This document shows, piece by piece, positions 15,585-22,614 of a DNA stretch of 36,535 nucleotides (positions within the stretch are counted from its first letter, which is position 1; the number at the start of each line of letters is the position of its first letter). Source of the stretch: DATKMS01 sp035541735 (lineage in GTDB: Bacteria; Desulfobacterota; Binatia; HRBIN30). The notes under the pieces are model-generated. The model was not told where the DNA came from. It searched no databases and saw nothing but the letters and a program-made list of their open reading frames with translations. The position numbers and the translations under genes were made by a program. Location: the NCBI GenBank assembly GCA_035541735.1, contig DATKMS010000468.1, positions 1 to 36,535 on the forward strand, given 5' to 3'.

Positions 15585-16241
15585 CTATTGAGTCTCTATT
15601 TCCGCGAGTACCGCGGCCGTGCACGCCAGCTGCACGCCCGCTTCCGCATGCCGCAAGACCTCGCGCAGGCGCACGAGGTCGCGACTGCCATCGACGTCGA
15701 AGCAGCGCGGCAGCAAGTGCACACGCAGCCCACCGGCCGCCGCCTTGCGTAGGGTCTCGTCCAGTACCCGCTCGGTGCTCATCGCAATGCCCGCAAAAAT
15801 GTCGTGCGCTGCGCGCATCGCCACCAAATAGTATCCACCGTCGTCGCTCGGACCGAGCACGACGTCGGCGGCGCCGAGCTGCACCTCTGCCTCGTCGAGC
15901 CACTCGTCGCGCACGTGCGGCACATCAGCACCGATCATGACGACGCGATCGAAGCCTTCTGCGCACAGCACCTGAAAGACGTTCCACATCCGTTCGCCGA
16001 GCTGGGCGCCGCGTTGCGGCATGCACCGAGCCGCCGTGCGGACCTGCCCCACGAAGTCGGCATCGGGCGGGTGGAAGGCCCACACCAGGGTGCGCTGCCC
16101 GCCGGCGAAGCGGGCGTCGATGTCCTGCAGAAAGGCACGGTACAAGCGGTAGGCGCTTGCGGCACCGATGTCATGCGCCAAGCGCGTCTTGACCTCTCCC
16201 ATTCGGGGGTGGCGCGCCATCACCACGAGAGCGGATCGCAT
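15585..16241 (-). CDS. TIGR04282/DUF2064-type glycosyltransferase
   Basis: The protein has 218 residues, about the usual family length. It has the nucleotidyl/glycosyltransferase-A start ALVVMARHPRMGEVKTRLAHDIG, the conserved VVMIGADVPHV (about residues 110-120) and GPSDDGGYYLVAM (about 135-147). This family is annotated in arsenosugar biosynthesis clusters but is much more widespread, so I do not infer arsenic chemistry here. ATG 16241 has GGAAG upstream. It is the first gene of a two-gene operon with the aldehyde dehydrogenase and is divergent from the NYN protein. Confidence 0.85.
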   Translation of the reverse strand: MRSALVVMARHPRMGEVKTRLAHDIGAASAYRLYRAFLQDIDARFAGGQRTLVWAFHPPDADFVGQVRTAARCMPQRGAQLGERMWNVFQVLCAEGFDRVVMIGADVPHVRDEWLDEAEVQLGAADVVLGPSDDGGYYLVAMRAAHDIFAGIAMSTERVLDETLRKAAAGGLRVHLLPRCFDVDGSRDLVRLREVLRHAEAGVQLACTAAVLAEIETQ

Positions 16242-16316
16242 CACAGCTAGCTTCCCAACCGTCCGGTGACCTCGCGACATTAGACAGCAGCCGCGATTCA
16301 CGCCATACATCACCAT

Positions 16317-17435
16317 ATGGCACAGAAATCATCCCCCCCGAAGTCCGCCACCGCAAGGAAAGGCACAGCCGCGACCAAGTCGACGGTGAAGCCGGTACGG
16401 CGCCAGGCCGCCAAGAAGAGCACGCGCCCCGCCAAGCAGCCGGCCGCCCCTGCGGCACCGCCGCCAGCGCGGCGCGCCGTTTTCATCGATGTCGAGAACA
16501 CCAGCGGCGAGTCGGATCTGCTCAAGGTCATCGATCATCTCCAAATTGATCGGAAAGCGCAGCCCACTGAACTCTACGCCCTGGGCAACTGGAAGTCGGT
16601 CGGGGCGCGCGTCGCGCGGATGCTCGCCGGTCACGGCGCGCAATTGATCCACAGCGCACCGGCGGTCGGCGTGCGCGACTGGAGCGACTTGTGGATCGCG
16701 GTGGCCGCGGGCCGCTGGCTTGCCACCGCGGCGCCGGGCGATCTCCTCGACATCGTCTCGGACGATCGCGCCTTCGATGCGGTGGGCGACGCCGCCGCCG
16801 CCGCTGGCGTCCTGTTTCGCCGCACCTCGTATCGCGCCATTTCGGGAGCCGCACCGGCCCCAGCAGCGTCCGCGGCGACCGAAGCACGGCCACGCCGCCG
16901 GCGGCGCGGCGGACGCGGACGCCGCGCCCCTCTTGTCCAGCACCCGGCAGCACCTGAAGCTCCGCTAGCAGCGACGTCCACTCCCATCACGGCGCCGGCA
17001 GCGGCGGTCTCCGACGAAGAGGCGCACGGCGCGTCGCACGAGCAGATCAGCGCCACGCTCGCACGGCTGGCCGGCGGAACGTCTCGTTGGATCAACTTGG
17101 ACGCGCTGGCGAACGCCTTGAAGACCGAAGGGTTCACCCGTCCACCAGGTTCACCGCGTCTGGTAACGCGCTTGCGCCGCATGAAGGACGTCGAGGTATC
17201 CGCAAACGGCATGGTGCGCTTGGTGGGCAGCGGCGCCGAGTTGCCCGCGGCGCCGCGCGCCGAGCTGCTGGCGGAAGCGCTCCCGGAGGCGCTCGCGGCA
17301 CCGCCAGCCGAACCCGCTGGCCGCGCCAGCGCGCCGCCGCGCCGCCCACGCCGACGTGGCGGCCGTGGCCGTCGCCGGCCACGCGCCGAAACTCCCGCAG
17401 CCGTACCGCCTCCGCACGAGGACAGCGCTCGGTAG
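16317..17435 (+). CDS. NYN (PIN-like) domain protein with OST-HTH/LOTUS domain and RG-rich tails
   Basis: The protein has 372 residues. It has a Lys/Ala/Pro-rich N-terminus (1-52), then a NYN nuclease-fold domain with acidic residues at expected places: VFIDVEN (Asp58), DWSDLWIAV (121-129) and DIVSDDRAF (145-153). An Arg/Gly stretch RRRRRGGRGRR (193-203) follows, then a helical domain resembling OST-HTH/LOTUS at about 241-304 (ISATLARL, WINLDALANALKTEGF, LVTRLRRM). A second Arg/Gly block lies near the C-terminus. Together this suggests an RNA-binding, possibly RNA-cleaving, cytoplasmic protein, like a bacterial counterpart of the NYN-LOTUS architecture of MARF1. Start ATG 16317 lacks a clear ribosome binding site. 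It is 75 bases from the divergent glycosyltransferase start. Confidence 0.85.
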   Translation: MAQKSSPPKSATARKGTAATKSTVKPVRRQAAKKSTRPAKQPAAPAAPPPARRAVFIDVENTSGESDLLKVIDHLQIDRKAQPTELYALGNWKSVGARVARMLAGHGAQLIHSAPAVGVRDWSDLWIAVAAGRWLATAAPGDLLDIVSDDRAFDAVGDAAAAAGVLFRRTSYRAISGAAPAPAASAATEARPRRRRRGGRGRRAPLVQHPAAPEAPLAATSTPITAPAAAVSDEEAHGASHEQISATLARLAGGTSRWINLDALANALKTEGFTRPPGSPRLVTRLRRMKDVEVSANGMVRLVGSGAELPAAPRAELLAEALPEALAAPPAEPAGRASAPPRRPRRRGGRGRRRPRAETPAAVPPPHEDSAR

Positions 17436-17478
17436 ACGGTCCGCCCCGTGGTAACGCAGCCCTGAGCCGTGTAAGTGA

Positions 17479-18600
17479 ATGTGGATGCGACGCTTGATCG
17501 ATACCTGGTTCGAACTCGGCCGCCAGCCGCGGCCGCGGCGCTACTCCGCGCGCACGCACGACGGCTGGTACCTCGCCCTTTACCGCTACCTGCCGGCACG
17601 CCGCAGTCACCCCACGCCGGTGCTGCTGTGCCACGGCATGTCGTCCAACCGCTGGGACATGGACGGCCCTGGCGACATCTCGCTGGCGCGCTATCTGCTG
17701 CGGCACGGGTACGATGTCTGGGTCGTCGAGCTGCGCGGCGCTGGCCGCTCGACGCGTCCGACGTGGTGGAACGGCAAGCGCTACGACTGGCGGTTCGAAG
17801 ATTACGTGCAACACGACGCGCCGGCGGCACTGCGTAAGGTGTTGCAGGAAACGGGGGCGAGCCAGGTGCATTGGGTTGGCCACTCGATGGGCGGCATGAT
17901 CGCCTACGCGCTGCTGATGACGCCAATACACAACAAGATCGCCAGCGCCGTCACCCTCGGCTCACCGACGATGAGCGACGTCGGGCACCCGGCACTCGAT
18001 TTCGGCCTTCCATACCGCGGCCTGCTGCGCCTGCTGCCGCCCCGCGTGCTGCTCGGTACGCTGGCGCGACTCGGGGCGCCCTTCGCACCGCTGCTGTCAT
18101 ATGTGCTCAGCACGAGCATCTCCGAACTGGGCTGGCACGAGGGCAACGCCGACCTGCGCCTGCTCCGCGCGCTCATGCTGACGGCGGTCGATGATCTCCC
18201 GGCCTCGCTGCTGCGCGAGTTCGCGCGCTGGTACGAAACCAAGGCGATGAGCGACCGCTACGCCATGTTCGACTTCACCGAGCACCTCGAGCGGATCACC
18301 GCGCCGATCCTCATCATCGCCGGCAGCAAGGACGGCCTCACCCCGCCGCGCGACCTCGAACACGTCTACAAACGCGTCGGCTCGCGCGACAAGGTGTTCC
18401 GCATCATCGGCAAGAGCTTCGGCGATGCGCGCGACTACAGCCATGCTGATTTGATTCTCGGATTGCATGCCCCGACGGACGTCTATCCGATCGTTCTCCA
18501 ATGGCTGGAGAAGCACCGGCAGACGCGGCGCGCGAAGCGGCGCGCCACCGTCCACGCGCTCCGCCCGGTCCCAGGAGAGTCAAGCGTCGCACCGGCTTAG
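17479..18600 (+). CDS. Alpha/beta hydrolase
   Basis: The protein has 373 residues. It shows the nucleophile elbow GHSMGG (Ser136), the preceding oxyanion strand PVLLCHGMSSNRW, the ELRGAGRS loop, a likely acid in ILIIAGSKDGLTPP and a likely His in DYSHADLILG. The N-terminus resembles lysosomal-lipase-like/abhydrolase proteins. The substrate is probably a lipid or other ester. The TAG stop at 18598-18600 coincides with the left end of repeat copy 2, so the present C-terminus (basic, Ala/Pro-rich) may have been set by insertion of that repeat. ATG 17485 is an alternative start. It lies 43 bases after the NYN gene. Confidence 0.9.
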   Translation: MWMRRLIDTWFELGRQPRPRRYSARTHDGWYLALYRYLPARRSHPTPVLLCHGMSSNRWDMDGPGDISLARYLLRHGYDVWVVELRGAGRSTRPTWWNGKRYDWRFEDYVQHDAPAALRKVLQETGASQVHWVGHSMGGMIAYALLMTPIHNKIASAVTLGSPTMSDVGHPALDFGLPYRGLLRLLPPRVLLGTLARLGAPFAPLLSYVLSTSISELGWHEGNADLRLLRALMLTAVDDLPASLLREFARWYETKAMSDRYAMFDFTEHLERITAPILIIAGSKDGLTPPRDLEHVYKRVGSRDKVFRIIGKSFGDARDYSHADLILGLHAPTDVYPIVLQWLEKHRQTRRAKRRATVHALRPVPGESSVAPA

Positions 18601-18735
18601 CAGCCTGTTGAAAAAGTCCGCCGATGCCCTGGACCGTCATTCCCGCGAACGCGGGAATCCAGATCTTCCGCCTGCTTCTGGACCCCCGCTTCCGCGGGGG
18701 TGACGATGGCGACCAGTTTTTCAACGGGCTGTTAG
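18597..18735. repeat. 139-bp TIR repeat, copy 2
   Basis: This is nearly identical to 13976-14114, with two differences inside the shared ~134 bases. Inverted ends cagcctgttgaaaaa and tttttcaacgggctg bound it. It fills almost the whole gap between converging genes: its left edge contains the stop of the alpha/beta hydrolase, and its right edge is two bases from the SDR stop. Both copies sit between converging genes, which fits a two-way terminator role. Confidence 0.87.
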
Positions 18736-18737
18736 GG

Positions 18738-19517
18738 TCACTCGGGGGTCACGTACGCCGCCGTCGTTCCGCCATCGACCAAGAACGTCGTGCCATTCAC
18801 GTAGGAGGATGCGTCGGAGGCCAGGTAGAGCGCCGCCCCGGCAATCTCATCGGCCTCGGCCAAGCGGCCCATCGGCAGGTGGACCATGCGGCGCGCCCGG
18901 CGTGCCGGATCGGCGAGCAGCGACTGCAGCAGCGGCGTGTTGACCGGTCCTGGACACAGCGCGTTGGCGCGAATCCCGCGGCGCGCAAACTCGATGGCGA
19001 TCTCGCGTGTCAGTGCGAGGACGCCGCCTTTTGACGCGGTGTAGGCGCTCTGCGAGGTCGCCGCACCCATCACGGCAACGAACGAAGCCGTGTTGATAAT
19101 CGAGCCGCCGCCGGCCCGCAGCAGCGCCGGGATGCCGTACTTGCACCCGAGGAAGACACCCTTCAGGTTGACGGCGACGACCCGGTCGAACACGGCTTCG
19201 TCGGTGTCCACCACCGAGCCGTCTTCGTCGGGGAAGATCCCGGCGTTGTTGAAGAGCACGTGCAAAGCACCGAACTGCGTCTCCGCGAAGGTGATCATGG
19301 CTTGCACGTCGGCGGCGCACGTGACGTCGGCACGGAAGAAGGCCGCGCTTCCGCCGGCGACAGTGATTGCGTCGACTGTCGCACGGCCTGCGGCCTCCAC
19401 GGCATCGACGACGACAACGCGCGCGCCCTCACGGCTGAACGCCCGTGCTGACGCGCGCCCGATACCGCCGCCGGCACCGGTGATCAAGGCGACTTTGCCA
19501 CTCAAGCGATCGGACAT
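18738..19517 (-). CDS. SDR family NAD(P)-dependent oxidoreductase
   Basis: The protein has 259 residues, a typical classical SDR. It has the cofactor motif TGAGGGIG (13-20), NNAG (90-93), catalytic Ser145 (INTASFVA), Tyr159 and Lys163 (SAYTASKGG), and the C-terminal PGPVNTPLL and YVNGTTFLVDGG blocks. It would oxidise an alcohol or reduce a ketone. ATG 19517 is chosen because GGAGG lies 5-9 bases upstream; an ATG at 19535 is inside the same leader. It is the last gene of the leftward run after the gamma-glutamyl hydrolase and 70 bases from it, with an inverted repeat between. The substrate is unknown. Confidence 0.92.
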   Translation of the reverse strand: MSDRLSGKVALITGAGGGIGRASARAFSREGARVVVVDAVEAAGRATVDAITVAGGSAAFFRADVTCAADVQAMITFAETQFGALHVLFNNAGIFPDEDGSVVDTDEAVFDRVVAVNLKGVFLGCKYGIPALLRAGGGSIINTASFVAVMGAATSQSAYTASKGGVLALTREIAIEFARRGIRANALCPGPVNTPLLQSLLADPARRARRMVHLPMGRLAEADEIAGAALYLASDASSYVNGTTFLVDGGTTAAYVTPE

Positions 19518-19542
19518 TGGTTCCTCCACAGACATCAACAAA

Positions 19543-19626
19543 GTCAAAAGGCAAAACGCAAAAGGCAACAGTAGAAATTCTCCCACCTCACCTTTGACTT
19601 TTGCATTTTGCGCTTTGCCTTTTGAC
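19543..19626. repeat. A-rich inverted repeat overlapping the end of the hydrolase gene
   Basis: Arm gtcaaaaggcaaaacgcaaa (19543-19562, continuing) is the reverse complement of 19606-19626, with one mismatch over 21 bases. Its A-rich word-like make-up is unlike the flanking genes. The right arm is translated as the last residues (VKRQSAKCKSQR) of the gamma-glutamyl hydrolase, so that tail seems to come from the repeat. Confidence 0.78.
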
Positions 19627-20331
19627 CTGCCCCACGGCGCCGGCAACCAAGGCGGCGAACAACGCGCGCTGCGCCGGCTCGTCGAGTTGCATCTCCGGAT
19701 GCCACTGCACACCGATGCACCACGGATGGGCGCTGTGCTCGACGGCCTCGATCACCCCGTCTTCGGCCCAGGCCAGAGGGCGTAGCCCCTCGCCGATCCG
19801 ATCGATCGCCTGGTGATGCCATGAGCACGCCTCAACCTCCGCGGTGCCGAGAATGCTCGCCAAGCGGCTCTGCGGTTCGATGCGCACGGGGTGCCGCGAA
19901 GTCTGCCGCGGTGGCAAGCGGTGCGGGACGCGGTCGCCGAAGCGCTCCGGGACATGCGGGTGCAAGGTGCCGCCGCAGACGACGTTCAGCACCTGCATGC
20001 CGCGGCAGATGCAGAGCAGTGGAATGTCGCGGCGCGCCAGCGCCGCACGCGCCAGGGCGAACTCGAACTCGTCGCGCTCCTCGGACACCGAGTAGATGGT
20101 CTCGTGGGGCTCGCCGCCGTATGCCGCCGGAGCGATGTCGCCGCCGCCCGCCAAAATCAGCGCATCGACCAGATCGAGGAGACCTTCCGGCTGCGCTTCA
20201 CCCGGCGGCAGCACCAGCGGCGTGGCCCCGGCGGCACGCACGCCATCGACGTAACCGCAGGGCAGACTGAACGCCGGCGGCTGGCCGTCGCGCGCGTACG
20301 ACGAGATGCCGATCACCACACGACGTGTCAC
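19588..20331 (-). CDS. Gamma-glutamyl-gamma-aminobutyrate hydrolase-like glutamine amidotransferase (PuuD-like)
   Basis: The protein has 247 residues and belongs to the class I glutamine amidotransferase / peptidase C26 fold. Nucleophile Cys109 lies in LLCICRGMQVLNV; His211 and Glu213 lie in VQWHPEM. The early blocks (VIGISSYARDG, LILAGGGDIAP) match PuuD-like hydrolases that release glutamate from gamma-glutamyl compounds. It starts three bases after the stop of the glutamine-synthetase-like gene, so the pair is one operon. The final 12 residues are encoded by an intergenic repeat, and the true family end is probably near GAVGQ. Confidence 0.88.
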   Translation of the reverse strand: MTRRVVIGISSYARDGQPPAFSLPCGYVDGVRAAGATPLVLPPGEAQPEGLLDLVDALILAGGGDIAPAAYGGEPHETIYSVSEERDEFEFALARAALARRDIPLLCICRGMQVLNVVCGGTLHPHVPERFGDRVPHRLPPRQTSRHPVRIEPQSRLASILGTAEVEACSWHHQAIDRIGEGLRPLAWAEDGVIEAVEHSAHPWCIGVQWHPEMQLDEPAQRALFAALVAGAVGQVKRQSAKCKSQR

Positions 20332-20334
20332 GGC

Positions 20335-21732
20335 TCAGGCCCGTTCCAGAAAGCGGCGGCGCTCCCAGGTGGTGACGACCTCGTCGAACTTACGCTGCTC
20401 GGTGCGTGCGAAGTGCAGCAAGTGCTCGACCACGGCCTCACCGAATGCGGCCCGAAACAGTACGGACGCCTCGAACTCGGCGATGGCCTCCGCCAGCGAT
20501 GTCGGCACGCGTTCGAGACCCTCGGCCGCATAGACGTCGCCACGAAACATGGGCGGCGGCTCGATGTGCCGCGCGAGGCCGTCGAGGCCGGCAGCGAGCG
20601 TCGCGGCGAACGCGAGGTAGGGATTGGCATCGGCACCGGGAACGCGGCATTCGACGCGCAGCGACGGTCCGCGCCCGACGATGCGGAAACCGGCGGTGCG
20701 GTTGTCGTACGACCAGGCGATCCCCGTGGGAGCAAACGAGCCGGCGCGGAAGCGCTTGTACGAGTTCACGTACGGCGCGAACAGCAGCGTGCATGCCCGC
20801 GCATGCCGCATGAGCCCACCGAGCCACCATCGAAAGTGGTCGGGGAGTCGCGCCAGGTCACCGGTGGACGCATCGCCGCCCGCGAACAGTGGCTGGCCGT
20901 TCTCGGTGGACCACAAGCTCGAATGCAGATGCATCGAGCTGCCAGCGTAGCGTTCATCGAACTTCGCCATGAAGGTCACCGCGAGCCCCTGCTGGATCGC
21001 AACTTCCTTGGCCAGTTGCTTGTAGATGACGTGGCGGTCGGCCATCTCGAGGAAGTCGGCGTAGCGCACATTGATCTCGTGCTGCCCCGGCCCCCACTCG
21101 CCTTTCGAGAACTCCACGGGGATCCCCGACCCGTCGAGATGCCGGCGGATCGCACCGATCAACGGTTCCTCCTTGAATCCTTGGAGCGTGTGGTAATCCT
21201 CGACGTACCAGCCGAACGGTTCGAGGTTGTCGAAGCCTTTGTGATGCGCCGACTCGTAGGTCTCGCGCAGCACGAAGAACTCCAGTTCGGAGGCCCCCAT
21301 CGGCCGGACGCCCGCCGCGGCGGCACGTTCGAGCTGGCGCTTCAAGATCGTACGTGGCGCCACCTCGACCAGCGTTTCGTGCTCCGCATCGTACACGTCA
21401 CAGATGACCAGGGCGGTTCGTTCGAGCCACGGCGCCAGACGCAACGTGGTCAGGTCGGGCACGCAGTGGACGTCGCCGTAGCCATCGGCCCACGATGCAA
21501 AGCGGTAACCGGGCACCGGATCCATCTCCATGTCGCACGCCAGCAGGTAATCGCACGCGTGCATTCCGTGCCCGAGGATCTCGTCGCAGAAGAAGCGGCC
21601 GCTGATGCGCTTGCCGACGAGGCGGCCGTAGAGATCGGGGAACACGGTGAGCACCGTGTCGATGTCGCCGCGCTGCACCAGGTCGCGCAACTCGGGCGCC
21701 GCGAGCATGCCGATCGGCCGGGTCTCTGGCAT
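20335..21732 (-). CDS. Glutamine synthetase family ligase (gamma-glutamylamine synthetase-like)
   Basis: The protein has about 465 residues from ATG 21732. It contains the GS beta-Grasp part (GRLVGKRISGRFF, DPVPGYRFASWADGYGD) and the catalytic domain: ASELEFFVL (metal Glu), GPGQHEINVRYAD, SSMHLHSSLW, NSYKRFRAGSFAP and RVPGADANPYLAFAA. The sequence fits the GS-like ligases of amine breakdown (PuuA/GlnA4 types) better than true GlnA. It would join glutamate to an amine using ATP. The pairing with a PuuD-like hydrolase supports a gamma-glutamyl polyamine or similar amine route. The start is uncertain; no good ribosome binding site is seen, and the frame is open to 21846. Confidence 0.88.
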   Translation of the reverse strand: MPETRPIGMLAAPELRDLVQRGDIDTVLTVFPDLYGRLVGKRISGRFFCDEILGHGMHACDYLLACDMEMDPVPGYRFASWADGYGDVHCVPDLTTLRLAPWLERTALVICDVYDAEHETLVEVAPRTILKRQLERAAAAGVRPMGASELEFFVLRETYESAHHKGFDNLEPFGWYVEDYHTLQGFKEEPLIGAIRRHLDGSGIPVEFSKGEWGPGQHEINVRYADFLEMADRHVIYKQLAKEVAIQQGLAVTFMAKFDERYAGSSMHLHSSLWSTENGQPLFAGGDASTGDLARLPDHFRWWLGGLMRHARACTLLFAPYVNSYKRFRAGSFAPTGIAWSYDNRTAGFRIVGRGPSLRVECRVPGADANPYLAFAATLAAGLDGLARHIEPPPMFRGDVYAAEGLERVPTSLAEAIAEFEASVLFRAAFGEAVVEHLLHFARTEQRKFDEVVTTWERRRFLERA

Positions 21733-21890
21733 GCGCGGTTGTCTAGCACGGCGAGGCGGAACAGAGAACAGCGGACCCGGCGCCCTTCCCGATGTGCATC
21801 GGCGCGGTTGCTTTTCTTCCCGTTCCGTTCTTTTCTCGCTCACCACGCTCGATGACTGATCACGTGCTCACGCGCTCCTAGGCGGACGCC

Positions 21891-22328
21891 ATGCCTGCCA
21901 TCTCCGCCGGCTGCCTCGTCACCCGCAACGGTCCTCACGGCCCCGAGGTGCTGCTGGTCCATCCGCGGCGCGCCACGTTTCGCCGGCCGCTGTTCGGCAT
22001 TCCGAAAGGATTGGTCGAGGAGGGCGAGACAATCGAAGCTGCGGCACAACGCGAAACATTCGAGGAGACCGGCCTGCGCGTGCGCGTCCGCGGCGCGCTG
22101 GGCAGCGTCCGCCAGAAATCGGGCAAGGTCGTGCACGCCTTCTGGGCCACGGTGGCTCCGGAAAGCGCCTCCGCCATCGACGGCCAGGGCCGCTGCCGGA
22201 CGCCGGATGCGGAGAACGATGTCAGCCGCTTCTACAATATCGACAAGGCCCGCGCGCTGATGATTCCCGCGCAGCGCGAGTTCCTCGACCGACTGGAGGC
22301 AGCGCTGGGCGGTGCGACTGACGGATGA
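21891..22328 (+). CDS. NUDIX hydrolase
   Basis: The protein has 145 residues. It contains a perfect Nudix box at 40-62: G40-x5-E46-x7-R54-E55-x2-E58-E59-x-G61-L62 (GLVEEGET, then RETFEETGL). The start PAISAGCLVTRNG and LLVHPRR strands are typical. It hydrolyses a nucleoside diphosphate linked to another group; the substrate cannot be told. It is divergent from the glutamine-synthetase-like gene (158 bases). The CDGSH gene follows 70 bases downstream in the same direction. Confidence 0.92.
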   Translation: MPAISAGCLVTRNGPHGPEVLLVHPRRATFRRPLFGIPKGLVEEGETIEAAAQRETFEETGLRVRVRGALGSVRQKSGKVVHAFWATVAPESASAIDGQGRCRTPDAENDVSRFYNIDKARALMIPAQREFLDRLEAALGGATDG

Positions 22329-22398
22329 GAGCGCCGGTTGCCTCAGCAAGCCCTCCACACTAGAAGTGAGGCCACCTTTGACGGAACGAGGAGGCACG

Positions 22399-22602
22399 AT
22401 GGCAGACGTACGGATCAAGACGTTGAAGAACGGCCCCTACGAAGTGAAGGGCCCCGTCCAGCTGGTCGATGCGAAGCGCGCGGAGTTCACGCTGACCGAG
22501 GACCCGATCTACCTCTGCCGCTGCGGACACTCGGCGAACAAGCCGTTCTGCGACGGCACGCACGAAAAGATCGGCTTCAAGTCGGAAGAGCCGGCACGAT
22601 AA
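22399..22602 (+). CDS. CDGSH iron-sulfur domain protein
   Basis: The protein has 67 residues with a single CDGSH motif: C40-x-C42, C51-D-G-x-H55 (CRCGHSANKPFCDGTH), which binds a 2Fe-2S cluster by three Cys and one His. Small soluble bacterial proteins of this type act in redox or iron-sulfur homeostasis. ATG 22399 has an excellent GAGGAGG; the longer open frame from 22312 overlaps the NUDIX gene and is dropped. It converges with the copper-monooxygenase-like gene, with a 12-base gap. Confidence 0.92.
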   Translation: MADVRIKTLKNGPYEVKGPVQLVDAKRAEFTLTEDPIYLCRCGHSANKPFCDGTHEKIGFKSEEPAR

Positions 22603-22614
22603 GACTGTGCGGGG

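Noticed and set aside
15571..15903. N-terminal extension of the aldehyde dehydrogenase
   Set aside because: It overlaps the glycosyltransferase gene, and GGGAGGTGG right before ATG 15570 marks the start.
15585..16241. Arsenosugar biosynthesis role for the glycosyltransferase
   Set aside because: The family name suggests it, but no arsenic methyltransferase or partner radical SAM gene is nearby; the family is widespread.
19891..21855. 654-codon open frame on the plus strand
   Set aside because: It is antisense to the hydrolase and the glutamine-synthetase-like gene, which have complete active sites on the minus strand.
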